NCBI GenBank assembly: GCA_049323795.1 | Contig: JBMOOH010000050.1 | Location: forward strand, 1-64,000 | DNA length: 64,000 nucleotides | Direction: 5' to 3' | Source of the DNA: JAOADN01 sp049323795 | GTDB lineage: Bacteria > Pseudomonadota > Alphaproteobacteria > Rhodobacterales > Rhodobacteraceae | Shown: positions 9,213 through 17,626 of the stretch, in pieces | Numbering within the stretch: position 1 is the first letter of the stretch | Layout: each line of letters begins with the position of its first letter | The notes under the pieces: model-generated | Told to the model about the DNA's origin: nothing | What the model saw: the letters and a program-made list of their open reading frames with translations, nothing else | Databases searched by the model: none | Position numbers and translations under genes: made by a program

Positions 9213-10376
9213 TCAGTTCCCGAACTGCACGGACCAGCCGCTGGCGGCGTCGTTCAGCCAGCCGTTCCGTTCGGCCACATAGATCGCCCCTCCGGCGAGG
9301 ATCAGGGCCAGGATGGCTGCGGCGGCGATCTTGACGGGCGAATAGGGTCGCTCGCCCGAAACCTTCCCGGTCTGGCCGTTCACGACGAAGCGGTAGCTTC
9401 TGCCCCGGAACCTGTAGGCGGCGAGCCAGACGGGCAGGAGCACGTGCTTGAAGGTCACGTCCGAGAGCCGCGTCTCGATCCGGTCGATCTCCTGCCGGTC
9501 GCCACCGATGTCGAAGCGCACGTCGCGTTCGATCATCTGGTCCATGTGGGCGCGCGCGGTCGCCATCCCCTCCTCGATCGACACTGTATAGCCTTCGGCG
9601 CGGAACCCGGCGAGGAACTCGGGGCTGTAGGGCTGAAGCCGCGCGAGATCCCAGGGTGTCAGCGCTTCGGTATGCGCCTTCGGCAGCGACCGCGAGGCGA
9701 GGACGAGCACGTCGTCGAAGAAGCGCGCCACGCGGCCCGACACAGGCGTCCAGCGGATGCGCGGAACCTGCCGCGCCTCGGTCCGGGAACGGCCCTGCGC
9801 ATCGCGCAGGGTCACGTGTTCGGTGACGTAGTAGACCGTGCCGCGCCGCCCGGAATAGGCCGACCTCGTGTCGGCGTCGAAGGTCCAGTAGGGGACATAG
9901 ATCCCCTGCATCGCACGGCCCTTGCGGGCATAGTCCGTGAGGCCCGAAGGCGCGAACCAGAGCCGGCCGAGCCATCCCGTCATCGCCGCGCGCGCCGCGC
10001 GCTCCGAAAGGACGAAGGGCGCGACCGCCTTGGGCTTGATATGCCGCGATTCGCCGGTATCGGCGACGACCGGGGTACCGCAGAACGGGCAGACGGCGGC
10101 GTGGATGTTCGGGTCGAACTCGAATTCGGCCCCGCAGTTGGGGCATTTCGTATAGCGCGAGACGATGGTCTCGGTATCGGGAAGCGAGGCGAGGGCGCCG
10201 TCGCGGAAATCGATCTCCTCGATCCGGACGCGCTCGGGCGGCGCGCCCGTCAGCGGTTCGGAGTGGCCGCAGTAGTCGCAGACGAGCCGCCCGTCGGCGG
10301 GCGAGAAGCGCATCTCCGCGCCGCATCGCGGGCAGGGAAAGCGATGTTCGCCCCTCTCGGGGGCGTCGCGCGCCAC
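9213..10376 (-). CDS. Zinc-ribbon membrane protein, last gene of the TelA operon
   Basis: The 387-residue product has two zinc ribbons near its N-terminus (CPRCG with CDYCG, then CPNCG with CPFCG), a long middle region with many Trp, Tyr and Arg, and one membrane helix close to the C-terminus (IAAAAILALILAGGAIYVA) leaving a short tail. Relatives are loosely annotated as TFIIB-type zinc-ribbon or primosomal-protein-N'-like proteins; I see no helicase motif. GTG at 10376 is chosen because AGGGGAC precedes it at eight bases and the start falls 14 bp after the SPFH gene stop. Function is unknown; the operon suggests work with the SPFH protein at the membrane. Confidence 0.8.
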   Translation of the reverse strand: MARDAPERGEHRFPCPRCGAEMRFSPADGRLVCDYCGHSEPLTGAPPERVRIEEIDFRDGALASLPDTETIVSRYTKCPNCGAEFEFDPNIHAAVCPFCGTPVVADTGESRHIKPKAVAPFVLSERAARAAMTGWLGRLWFAPSGLTDYARKGRAMQGIYVPYWTFDADTRSAYSGRRGTVYYVTEHVTLRDAQGRSRTEARQVPRIRWTPVSGRVARFFDDVLVLASRSLPKAHTEALTPWDLARLQPYSPEFLAGFRAEGYTVSIEEGMATARAHMDQMIERDVRFDIGGDRQEIDRIETRLSDVTFKHVLLPVWLAAYRFRGRSYRFVVNGQTGKVSGERPYSPVKIAAAAILALILAGGAIYVAERNGWLNDAASGWSVQFGN

Positions 10377-10390
10377 GGGTCCGTCCCCTG

Positions 10391-11518
10391 TCAGGAGGAC
10401 GCCGCGGACGGCGGGGCGGGCGGGACCGGCGGCGGAGGCGGCGGGGCCACGGTGAAGAGCTGGGCGAGTTCGGGGATGTCGCCGGCCGGTTTCCAGCCGT
10501 CCTGGCCCGGGGTCCAGACGAGGCTGTCGCGGGCGAGCGATCCGTCGGCGACGAGGCGCCCGAGGTGGCCGCGTCCGTAGGGCCCGGTCGCCTGCCCGGC
10601 GACCGCGACGTGCCAGACCTTCTCGACCGGCGGCGGCGGGGCGGCCGTGCCCGGGACGGCACCCCAGGGGCCCTGCATGCCCATCTGCACGCCGAGCCCC
10701 ATGCCGAGTCCGGCCCCGACGCTCGCCCCCATCGCGGCCCCCGCGGCCCCGCCGCCCTGGCCCATCGCCTCGGCGGCATTGAACTGCATGTAGCGGTTCA
10801 GATCGCCCGCCACGCCGATGGACGTCCGCTTGTCGAGCGCGGCCTCGACCGCCTCGGGAAGGGAGATGTTCTCGACGTAGAATTCCGGGATCGAGAGGCC
10901 GTAGGCCGACACCGCGGGTTCGATCGCCTTGGCGACGAGCTTGCCGAAGTCGCCGAGGTTCGCGGCCATGTCGAGCACCGGCACCCTGGACGTGCTGACG
11001 ACGCGGCTGAATTCCTGCACCACGATCGAGCGGATCTGGAAGGCGATCTCGTCGGCGGTGAACTCGCCGTCGGTCCCGACGATCTCCTTCAGGAACTTCC
11101 CCGGCTCGGCGACGCGCATGGCATAGGTGCCGAAGGCGCGCAGCCGGAGCGGGCCGAATTCCGCGTCCCGCATCATGATCGGATTCTTGGTGCCCCACTT
11201 CTGGTCTGTGAAGCGGGTGGTGCTGACGAAATAGACCTCGGCCTTGAAGGGCGAGCGGAAACCGTGATCCCAGTGCTGGAGCGTGGTCAGGATCGGCATG
11301 TTGTTGGTCTCGAGCATGTAGAGACCCGGCGTGAAGACATCGGCGATGACGCCTTCGTTGACGAACACCGCCGCCTGCCCCTCGCGCACGGTGAGCTTGG
11401 CGCCGTACTTGATCGCGTGGCCCTCGCGCTCGAAGCGCCAGACCATCGTGTCGCGGGTGTCATCGACCCAGTGGATGACGTCGATGAATTCGCCGGTCAG
11501 GAAATCGAGAATGCCCAT
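10391..11518 (-). CDS. SPFH-domain protein with C-terminal GYF_2 domain
   Basis: The 375-residue protein starts with the virion-core-like SPFH region (FIDVIHWVDDTRDTMVWRFE; band-7 strands to about residue 210), then a Gly/Met/Ala-rich linker (about 245-290), a GYF_2-type domain (WHVAVAGQATGPYG to WKPAGDIPEL) and a Pro-rich tail. SPFH proteins scaffold membrane assemblies, and GYF_2 domains bind proline-rich or membrane partners. It lies 18 bp after the DUF2927 gene and 14 bp before the zinc-ribbon gene, so the products probably act together. The biochemical role is unknown. Confidence 0.88.
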   Translation of the reverse strand: MGILDFLTGEFIDVIHWVDDTRDTMVWRFEREGHAIKYGAKLTVREGQAAVFVNEGVIADVFTPGLYMLETNNMPILTTLQHWDHGFRSPFKAEVYFVSTTRFTDQKWGTKNPIMMRDAEFGPLRLRAFGTYAMRVAEPGKFLKEIVGTDGEFTADEIAFQIRSIVVQEFSRVVSTSRVPVLDMAANLGDFGKLVAKAIEPAVSAYGLSIPEFYVENISLPEAVEAALDKRTSIGVAGDLNRYMQFNAAEAMGQGGGAAGAAMGASVGAGLGMGLGVQMGMQGPWGAVPGTAAPPPPVEKVWHVAVAGQATGPYGRGHLGRLVADGSLARDSLVWTPGQDGWKPAGDIPELAQLFTVAPPPPPPVPPAPPSAASS

Positions 11519-11536
11519 GTCGTCCTCCGCAAGCGT

Positions 11537-12481
11537 CTAGCCGGATCCCCCCGCTATCAGTTCGGCGGCGATCCGCTCCACGATCGGCCGCGCCTCGTCC
11601 GCCGTCATCCCCGGCTTGAGCCGCCGGTCGTAGAGTATCCTCAGCATCAGTTCGTCCTGGCGCGTGAGCAGGGCGAATTCCTCGTCGTCGTTGAAGATCG
11701 ACGGTCGTGCCGAGGGGCTGTCGTTGGCAAGCCCGAGGCCCTGCGCGAGTTCCTCGTGGATGCAGGAAAGGCGCAGGAGGTCGGGATGCTCGGCGCGGAC
11801 CACGGCGACGGCCTGCGTGTAGGCGGCCGCAGGGCCGACCGAGAAGGCGAAGACGAGGCAGTAGGTCGACGGCGGCATCTCGGTGATGGCGGCCACCGCG
11901 GTCGCGTCGATGCCGGGGACCAGTTCGGCAAGGCGCGGACCGGCGGCGCGCCGCTCGTCCTCGTTCAGGAAGAGGATCGAGAAGTTCGGGCGGGCATCGC
12001 CGACGGTGATCGGCCGCCCGGTCAGCCGTGCGAGGCGCGTGGCATAGGCGGTGATGTTGCCGCGGTCCCGGGCGGCCTGGGCGGGGCTGACCGAGGGGCC
12101 GAACTCGATTCCCATGCGGATCGGCTTTTCCCAGCGGCGGAGGGGGCTTGCGGTCGTCCTGGCCACGAGCGACCCGTTGTCGGCCACGTATTCGTCGAAG
12201 AGCGCGATGCGCTCGAAGTTCTCGACGAGCTGCTCTGTGGTGAAGGGCGTGTCCGCGGACCCGCCGTCCGTCCGGAGCAGCCCCTGCGAGAGCAGGTTCG
12301 CCTGCACCCGAGCGTAGTAGGCGCGGGCGCGCTGGCTGTCGGCGGACGGGGCGAGCGCTGCGGTCGGAGTGGACGAGACCGGCCGCCCGGGCGGCTGCGG
12401 CGCCGGTGTGGAAGCGGGCTGGCAGGCCGCCAGAAGCCCCGTCCCGGCGGCAGCGGCAAAGGCGAGGCGGACCCGTCCCAC
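11537..12481 (-). CDS. DUF2927 domain lipoprotein
   Basis: The 314-residue precursor begins with a short hydrophobic signal and the lipobox LLAAC, so the mature protein should be lipid-anchored. The rest fits the DUF2927 family of alphaproteobacteria, including PNFSILFLNEDE and a CIHEELAQGLGLANDS segment whose HEE resembles a metallopeptidase-type histidine-glutamate pair. Whether it is catalytic is unknown. GTG at 12481 was selected because it puts the lipobox about 21 residues in and because AAGGG lies upstream. It starts 11 bp after the telA stop. Confidence 0.85.
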   Translation of the reverse strand: MGRVRLAFAAAAGTGLLAACQPASTPAPQPPGRPVSSTPTAALAPSADSQRARAYYARVQANLLSQGLLRTDGGSADTPFTTEQLVENFERIALFDEYVADNGSLVARTTASPLRRWEKPIRMGIEFGPSVSPAQAARDRGNITAYATRLARLTGRPITVGDARPNFSILFLNEDERRAAGPRLAELVPGIDATAVAAITEMPPSTYCLVFAFSVGPAAAYTQAVAVVRAEHPDLLRLSCIHEELAQGLGLANDSPSARPSIFNDDEEFALLTRQDELMLRILYDRRLKPGMTADEARPIVERIAAELIAGGSG

Positions 12482-12492
12482 GCCGGCGCCCT

Positions 12493-13683
12493 TCAGGCCC
12501 GGCCGCCCGGGGCGCCCGGGGTGCCCGGGGCGCCCGGCCGGGCCCGCGCCGAGGCGAGAGCGGTGCGCAACTCCACTTCGAGCGTCTGGAGATCGGCCTC
12601 GGCCGCCTGCCGGCGTGCCCGTCCCTCGTCGGCGATGCGCAGCGAATCCTCGATCGTGGCGATCAGGGTGGCATTGGCCTTTCTGACCGTATCGATGTCG
12701 AACACGCCCCGTTCCATCTCGGTGCGCACCGCCGCGTTGGCCGTGCGCAGGTTCTCGGCATTCTTCTCGAGCAGTTCGTTGGTCAGGTCGCCTGCCTGCC
12801 GGACCGCATCCGCCGCCTCGGCCGACCGCTGGATCGTGACCGCCTGCGCAAGCTGCGTCTCCCACAGCGGCACCGTGTTCACCAGGGTCGAGTTGATCTT
12901 TGCCACCAGGCTCTTGTCGTTCTCCTGCACCAGACGGATCGAGGGCAGCGACTGCATCGTGACCTGGCGGGTGAGCCGAAGGTCATGTATCCGCCGCTCC
13001 AGATCGTCGCGCGCGGCGCGCAGGTCCCGGAGTTCCTGCGCCTTGAGGACCTTCTCGGCTTCGGTTGCGGCGTTCATCGCCGCCTCGCGGCCGGGAATGC
13101 CGGTCGCGTCGAGTTCGGCAAGCTTTGCCTCGCCCGCCGCGATGTAGAGCGCCAGTTCGTCGTAGAAGGCCAGGGTCTTCTCGTAGAGAAGATCGAGCGC
13201 GCGGATGTCCTTGAGCAGCTTGTGCTCGTGCCCCAGAAGCTCGTCGGTGACGCGGTCGATCTGGCTCTGGACGTCCTCGAACTGCGCGACGAACTCGGCG
13301 AAGGGCGTGGCGCGGCCGAGAAGCCGCTCCCACCAGCTCGCCTCGCGCCGGAGATCGAGCTCCTCGGCCGAGAACCCCCGCAGGGTCGAGACGATGCGGC
13401 GGAGCGCGTCGCCCGCCGGTCCCGCGTCCTTGTTCCGGACATCGGCAAGCATCGCCTGGCTGATCTCGGACAGCCCCGCCTGCGCGGTCGATCCGAAGTT
13501 GACGATGGACCCGGTGTCCGTCAGGTCGAGCTCGGCCATGCGCTTGCGGATCTCGTCGGCGACGGCCGGGGGGGCGGCCGAAAGGGCAACGACCTCGGCC
13601 TTCGGGGCGGGCAGGGCCTTGCCCACCGTCTCGAGCGCCTGCTGCGAGGCGAGTTCGGCCTTCGCGCGAATGTCTTCCGTCAT
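12493..13683 (-). CDS. telA: TelA-family toxic anion resistance protein
   Basis: The 396-residue, mostly alpha-helical protein belongs to the TelA/KlaA family, first linked to tellurite resistance. Recognisable parts are an early FGSTAQAGLSEISQAML segment, long amphipathic helices rich in Glu, Arg and Ala, and the well-conserved NSTLVNTVPLWETQLAQAV. It ends in a Pro/Gly/Ala tail. The family is usually encoded next to XpaC-like proteins, as here (19 bp gap). The molecular role is not established; envelope stress is the common theme. Confidence 0.92.
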   Translation of the reverse strand: MTEDIRAKAELASQQALETVGKALPAPKAEVVALSAAPPAVADEIRKRMAELDLTDTGSIVNFGSTAQAGLSEISQAMLADVRNKDAGPAGDALRRIVSTLRGFSAEELDLRREASWWERLLGRATPFAEFVAQFEDVQSQIDRVTDELLGHEHKLLKDIRALDLLYEKTLAFYDELALYIAAGEAKLAELDATGIPGREAAMNAATEAEKVLKAQELRDLRAARDDLERRIHDLRLTRQVTMQSLPSIRLVQENDKSLVAKINSTLVNTVPLWETQLAQAVTIQRSAEAADAVRQAGDLTNELLEKNAENLRTANAAVRTEMERGVFDIDTVRKANATLIATIEDSLRIADEGRARRQAAEADLQTLEVELRTALASARARPGAPGTPGAPGGRA

Positions 13684-13702
13684 CTCCCGTCACCTCTTGC
13701 TG

Positions 13703-14578
13703 TCAGCTTCCGCCCAGCCCTTCGCGCCGCAGCCGGTCGCGCAGGACGCCGATCTCGATGTCGAGATCGGTCCGGCCGTCTTCAAGAAGCGTCTGCGTCC
13801 GCGCGGCGAACGAGGCTTCCAGTTCGTCGAGAAACGTCTCGAATTCGGTACGCAGCGCCGGGTCGTGCGACCGCGACCAGAGGTCGGAGAACTTCCGCGC
13901 CGCGTCGCGCGCGCCCGTCACATAGACGACGAGGTAGCGCCGCGCCGCCGCAAGGTCGCGCGGATCCTCCTCGACCATCCGGCACATCCGGCGCGCCGCG
14001 TCCGAGAACCGCTTGACCCGGCCGATCAGGGCGGGGTCAGCGACCCGCGCGACCGCGGCGCGCATCTCGTCGAGCCGCGTCTCGGCCTCGTCCACGACCC
14101 GCGTCACGCGGTCGCGCTCGAAGGCGTCGGTCCCTTCGCTGCCCTTGTCGCGGAGCGGGTCCGGGCCGAAGGCGATGAGGTGCAGGATTCCCCCGGCGAG
14201 GGCGAGCGCGATCGTCGCGGGAAGCCCGCCGGCGATGCCGATGCCGCCGAGGAACAGGCCGGCAACGGTCAGGGCCGAGGCGAAGAGCTTGCGGGGAAAG
14301 GCGGGGCGGCGCGCCACCGTCCGCGCTGCATAGGCCGCCGCCGCGCGTTCGCCCTCGCGCGTGAGCCACGCCGCGACAAGAAGCACGCCCGCCGCGGCGA
14401 GGTCGTAGGCGAGAAGGCCGGGCGGTCCGGTCAGCGCCGACCAGGCGAAGGCGAGCGCCACGGCCGCGAGAAGATAGCCGCGCCGCCCCGCAGCCGGCGG
14501 GGCTCGTCCGGGGTCCGCGCCCGGATCGCCCCCCGGATCGCCCCCGGGGCTGTATCTGCCACCGTAACGTTCGGCCAT
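13703..14578 (-). CDS. XpaC-like 5-bromo-4-chloroindolyl phosphate hydrolysis family protein
   Basis: The 291-residue protein has a short N-terminal Gly/Asp/Pro repeat, about four hydrophobic segments between residues 33 and 135, and a helical cytoplasmic region with ALIGRVKRFSDAARRM and RYLVVYVTGARDAARKF, typical of the XpaC family paired with TelA. The family name comes from a plate phenotype; there is no clear phosphatase motif. ATG at 14578 is preferred to the upstream start at 14620 because it clears the preceding micro-ORF. The N-terminal repeat arises from two direct DNA copies of GGGGGCGATCCG. Confidence 0.87.
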   Translation of the reverse strand: MAERYGGRYSPGGDPGGDPGADPGRAPPAAGRRGYLLAAVALAFAWSALTGPPGLLAYDLAAAGVLLVAAWLTREGERAAAAYAARTVARRPAFPRKLFASALTVAGLFLGGIGIAGGLPATIALALAGGILHLIAFGPDPLRDKGSEGTDAFERDRVTRVVDEAETRLDEMRAAVARVADPALIGRVKRFSDAARRMCRMVEEDPRDLAAARRYLVVYVTGARDAARKFSDLWSRSHDPALRTEFETFLDELEASFAARTQTLLEDGRTDLDIEIGVLRDRLRREGLGGS

Positions 14579-14594
14579 GGTCGTCGCGCTCCGG

Positions 14595-14678
14595 TCACGC
14601 CAGCCCGGAGAGGGCGACATAGAGGGTCAGGACAAGAAGCGCCATGAACGCGAACGTCTGCATACCCGACCCGGCCAT
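14595..14678 (-). CDS. 27-residue single-pass membrane peptide
   Basis: An ATG at 14678 preceded by AAGGGGGG gives a 27-residue peptide whose residues 8-25 (TFAFMALLVLTLYVALSG) form one membrane helix with almost no soluble part. Its stop lies 16 bp before xpaC, so it should be the first gene of the TelA operon. The strong ribosome site, compact hydrophobic product and spacing argue for a real small protein. No family is recognised. It may anchor or regulate the XpaC, TelA and SPFH proteins, but that is inference. Confidence 0.65.
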   Translation of the reverse strand: MAGSGMQTFAFMALLVLTLYVALSGLA

Positions 14679-14776
14679 CCGGCCCCCCTTGATACCGGCG
14701 CGAGAGTGGCACGGCGGCTGTGAATAATGAAGCCCAATCCGAACTTGTGACCATGCGTCAGCAGAGGCGGGAACGT

Positions 14777-16378
14777 TCACCCGGGCTTGCGGCCCTTCGG
14801 CCCCTTCGTCCCGCCGGCCGGCCGGCCCGGTCCCTTGCCCGGTCCCTTGCCCGGACCCTTGCCCGGACCTTTGCCAGGCTCCGCGCCACGCATGCCACGG
14901 CTGCCGCCGCTGCCGCCCGGCCCCGGAGCGCCGCCCTTGCCGCCGAAACCCGCTTTTCCCGGGGCGGCGGATCTCGCGGATCCTCCCGGGCTGCGGGGAC
15001 GCCCGGCGTTGTCCGCGGCACGCGCGGGCCCCGGCGGGCGCGGGCCGGAGGCGCCGCCGGCGCGGGGCTTGCCGCCCTCGCCGGAACGCCGGGGGCGCGA
15101 CCCCTCGTCGGCAGCGGCGCCCCTGGCATGGAAGGTCTTTCCTTCCCCGCCGGCGCCGTCGCGCCGGGGCGGGCGGGCGTCGCCCGACTCGCTGCGCTTG
15201 CGGAAGGGCCTCTCGCCCTCGTCCGCACGCGGCGGGCGGCCGGCGCGCGGCTTGCCGTCACCAGGGGCGCGCGGAGTGTCGGCCCCTCCGGTCCGAGGAC
15301 GCGGCGGGCGGCGGTCCTCGCCCCGATCCGAAGCGCCATCGCGCGCAGGCTTGCCGGACGCCTTGTGGCGGGGCTTCCGTTCGGTCCGCTCGCCCGGGGT
15401 ACGGTCGCCGGACACCGTTTCGCGCCGGGACGGGACCCCGCCGCTCTCGGGGGCCTTCGCGCCGGAGTACGGCTTGCGCGGGCGGGCCTCGGCGCCGTCG
15501 TCCGAGGACCGTCGCATCGGCCGGTCGCCCCGGTCGGATGTCCGGGCGGGGCGGTCGTCGCCCGTTCGCGGTCCCCGTTTCGGGCGCGCCGGGCGCGCGC
15601 CGGCACCCTCTTCGCCGAGCAGGCTGCCGAGCTGGTCGCGCATGACGCGCGCCTTGACCTCGGACACCTCGCCGGGATTCATCCCGTTCAGGCGGAAGGG
15701 GCCGTAGCTCACCCGGATCAGGCGGTTCACGACGAGGCCGATCTCGGTCATGGCGCGGCGGATCTCGCGGTTCTTCCCCTCGCGCAGGCCCAGGGTCAGC
15801 CAGGCGTTCGCGCCCTGCTGGCGGTCGATGGTGATCTCCATCGGCAGGAAGGATTCGGTCGTCCCGTCCTCGCCCCTCACCGTCACGCCTTCGCGGAGCG
15901 GCTTCAGCATTGCGTCGGTCGGGTGGCCGTTCACCCGCACCCGGTACTTCCTGAGCCAGCCCGTCTCGGGCAGTTCCAGCCGCCGCTTCAGCTCGCCGTC
16001 GTTGGTGAGCAGGAGCAGCCCCTCGGAGTTGAGGTCGAGCCGTCCGACGCTCATCACCCGCGGCATCCCGTCCGGCAGGCTTTCGAAGACCGTCTGGCGG
16101 CCCTTCTCGTCCTTCTCGGAGGTCACGAGGCCGAGGGGCTTGTAATAGAGCCAGAGCCGGGTCGGCTGCCTGGCATCGATGGGCTTGCCGTCGAGCGTGA
16201 CCTTGTCGGTCGGCAGCACGTCGAGCGCGGGCGAGGTGACGACGGTGCCGTTCACCGCCACGCGGCCGGCGAGGATGATCCGCTCGGCATCGCGGCGCGA
16301 GGCGACGCCGGCGCGGGCCATCGCCTTGGCGATGCGCTCGGCCGCGGCAGGTTTCTTCTGGTCGGTGTCGTCGGTCAT
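14777..16378 (-). CDS. rluB: Pseudouridine synthase of the RluB/RsuA class with a long disordered tail
   Basis: The 533-residue protein has an S4 RNA-binding domain (about residues 14-60) and a pseudouridine synthase domain (to about 240) with the catalytic GRLDLNSEGLLLLTNDGE. It should modify 23S rRNA. The final 280 or so residues are low-complexity Arg/Gly/Pro/Lys sequence ending in four tandem GKGP units; such basic tails are seen in alphaproteobacterial homologues and probably bind RNA. The usual RluB is about 290 residues, so the extension doubles the protein. It diverges from tadA, a common alphaproteobacterial arrangement. Confidence 0.9.
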   Translation of the reverse strand: MTDDTDQKKPAAAERIAKAMARAGVASRRDAERIILAGRVAVNGTVVTSPALDVLPTDKVTLDGKPIDARQPTRLWLYYKPLGLVTSEKDEKGRQTVFESLPDGMPRVMSVGRLDLNSEGLLLLTNDGELKRRLELPETGWLRKYRVRVNGHPTDAMLKPLREGVTVRGEDGTTESFLPMEITIDRQQGANAWLTLGLREGKNREIRRAMTEIGLVVNRLIRVSYGPFRLNGMNPGEVSEVKARVMRDQLGSLLGEEGAGARPARPKRGPRTGDDRPARTSDRGDRPMRRSSDDGAEARPRKPYSGAKAPESGGVPSRRETVSGDRTPGERTERKPRHKASGKPARDGASDRGEDRRPPRPRTGGADTPRAPGDGKPRAGRPPRADEGERPFRKRSESGDARPPRRDGAGGEGKTFHARGAAADEGSRPRRSGEGGKPRAGGASGPRPPGPARAADNAGRPRSPGGSARSAAPGKAGFGGKGGAPGPGGSGGSRGMRGAEPGKGPGKGPGKGPGKGPGRPAGGTKGPKGRKPG

Positions 16379-16553
16379 CCGGGTCGTCCTGCTGTCCCGC
16401 CCTGTCCCGCGTGCGGCGTGCTTTGTTGTCCCGGGCCGAAAGGGGCGCGCCGCGCCGCCCGGGTCCGGAACGAAGGCATGTTCCTATCGCCAATTCCGCG
16501 CAAGGGAAAGCCGCTTGCATCGCGCGCAATGCCCCCGGATCATCGGGCGTGTC

Positions 16554-17012
16554 ATGGTCCCCTTCGCCTCGCACATGGACATCGCCCTTGCCGAGGCCCG
16601 CGCCGCCGCTGCGCGGGGCGAGGTGCCTGTCGGCGCGGTCGTCGTTGCGCCGGACGGAGGGTTGGTGGCGCGGGCCGGCAACCGGACGCGGGAACTGAGC
16701 GACCCGACGGCACATGCCGAAGTCCTCGCCCTGCGCGCGGCCTGCGCGGCGGCCGGGTCCGAGCGGCTGCCGGGGCACGCGCTCTATGTCACGCTCGAAC
16801 CCTGCCCGATGTGTGCCGCCGCGATCGGCTATGCACGGATCGCGCGCCTCTACTACGGGGCCGCGGACCCGAAATCGGGCGGGGTGGCGCATGGCGCGCG
16901 GGTCTTTTCCCATCCCCAGTGCCACCACGCGCCCGAGGTCTATGACGGGATCGGGGCGGCGGAGTCGGAGGGGCTGCTCAAGGCCTTTTTCGCGCATCGG
17001 CGCGAGGCGTGA
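16554..17012 (+). CDS. tadA: tRNA-specific adenosine deaminase
   Basis: The 152-residue enzyme converts A34 of tRNA-Arg to inosine. The zinc and catalytic motifs are clear: HAEVLALRAA supplies the His and catalytic Glu, and PCPMCAAAI supplies two Cys ligands. GEVPVGAVVV and FSHPQC are also conserved. ATG at 16554 is used; an ATG at 16575 would begin at MDIALAEARA, the more usual family start, and is a real alternative because neither has a strong ribosome site. Confidence 0.93.
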   Translation: MVPFASHMDIALAEARAAAARGEVPVGAVVVAPDGGLVARAGNRTRELSDPTAHAEVLALRAACAAAGSERLPGHALYVTLEPCPMCAAAIGYARIARLYYGAADPKSGGVAHGARVFSHPQCHHAPEVYDGIGAAESEGLLKAFFAHRREA

Positions 17013-17362
17013 GGCGGCCGTTGCGCGCCAGGCACAGTCGGCGTCCCGCGACGGCGAGCCCCCCGATTCCGGTTGTTCCGGACGCAAAAAGCCGGTAGCT
17101 TGGCCGTCTGTCGCCCGGTCAGCAGAAAAGGAGGGCCGCGATGTGCACTGCGATCATGTCTCGCCCGCCCCGACCCGCCGGCGCCGCCACCGTGCATGAA
17201 CGCACCGCCCGGGGGATTTCGGGCTGACCCAGCCTGACCGGCCCGGGCATTAGCCCGACCCTCATTCAAGTCCGGACGCCGGACCGGATCCTGCCGGCGG
17301 CGCCGGATACATTCTCAACCCGCCACAGAAGGGGCCGCCGGTTCGCCGGGGCCGATCACATC
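17013..17362. other. 350-bp gap between tadA and the DUF1127-like gene
   Basis: Besides the 28-residue ORF I see no gene, tRNA or clear terminator. Confidence 0.5.
17141..17227 (+). CDS. Possible 28-residue small protein
   Basis: ATG at 17141 is preceded by AAAAGGAGG at an ideal distance, the strongest ribosome site in this gap. The product begins MCTAIMSRPPRPAGAATV and is basic and soluble, with no similarity I recognise. The gene sits between tadA and the DUF1127-like gene, which makes a leader or stand-alone small protein possible. Support is limited to the start signal. Confidence 0.35.
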   Translation: MCTAIMSRPPRPAGAATVHERTARGISG

Positions 17363-17611
17363 ATGAACGCACTCGATTTCCGTCCCGACACGGGGCTCCG
17401 CCACCATGTCCGTACGCTGGCGCGCAAGTTCGGGCTGGGCCCGACGCTGGCTGCCCTCCTGCGCGAGGCGCTCCAGGGCCCCGGAGCCGCGGGCGACCTC
17501 GCCCGTCTCGACCGCCTGTCCGACCGTCTGCGCGACGACATCGGCCTGCCGCCCGGCCCGGCGAAGGCTACCTCGTTCGCCGAACTGCGCGCCATCCGCT
17601 GGCCACTCTGA
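17363..17611 (+). CDS. DUF1127-like small protein
   Basis: The 82-residue product is soluble and basic at its N-terminus and contains DLARLDRLSDRLRDDIGL, which resembles the DUF1127 core in which a short helix ends in a DDIGL-type turn. DUF1127 proteins of alphaproteobacteria affect RNA turnover, phosphate metabolism or stress responses; the role here is unknown. No good ribosome site precedes the ATG. It stands alone, converging on the UPF0173 hydrolase gene. Confidence 0.6.
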   Translation: MNALDFRPDTGLRHHVRTLARKFGLGPTLAALLREALQGPGAAGDLARLDRLSDRLRDDIGLPPGPAKATSFAELRAIRWPL

Positions 17612-17626
17612 GGGCGCGCGCCGGGA

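Noticed and set aside
10565..13147. 860-codon plus-strand open frame
   Set aside because: Antisense shadow of the SPFH, DUF2927 and TelA genes, caused by high GC at third positions.
14720..16945. 741-codon plus-strand open frame
   Set aside because: Antisense to rluB and then out of frame with tadA; no domain can be recognised.
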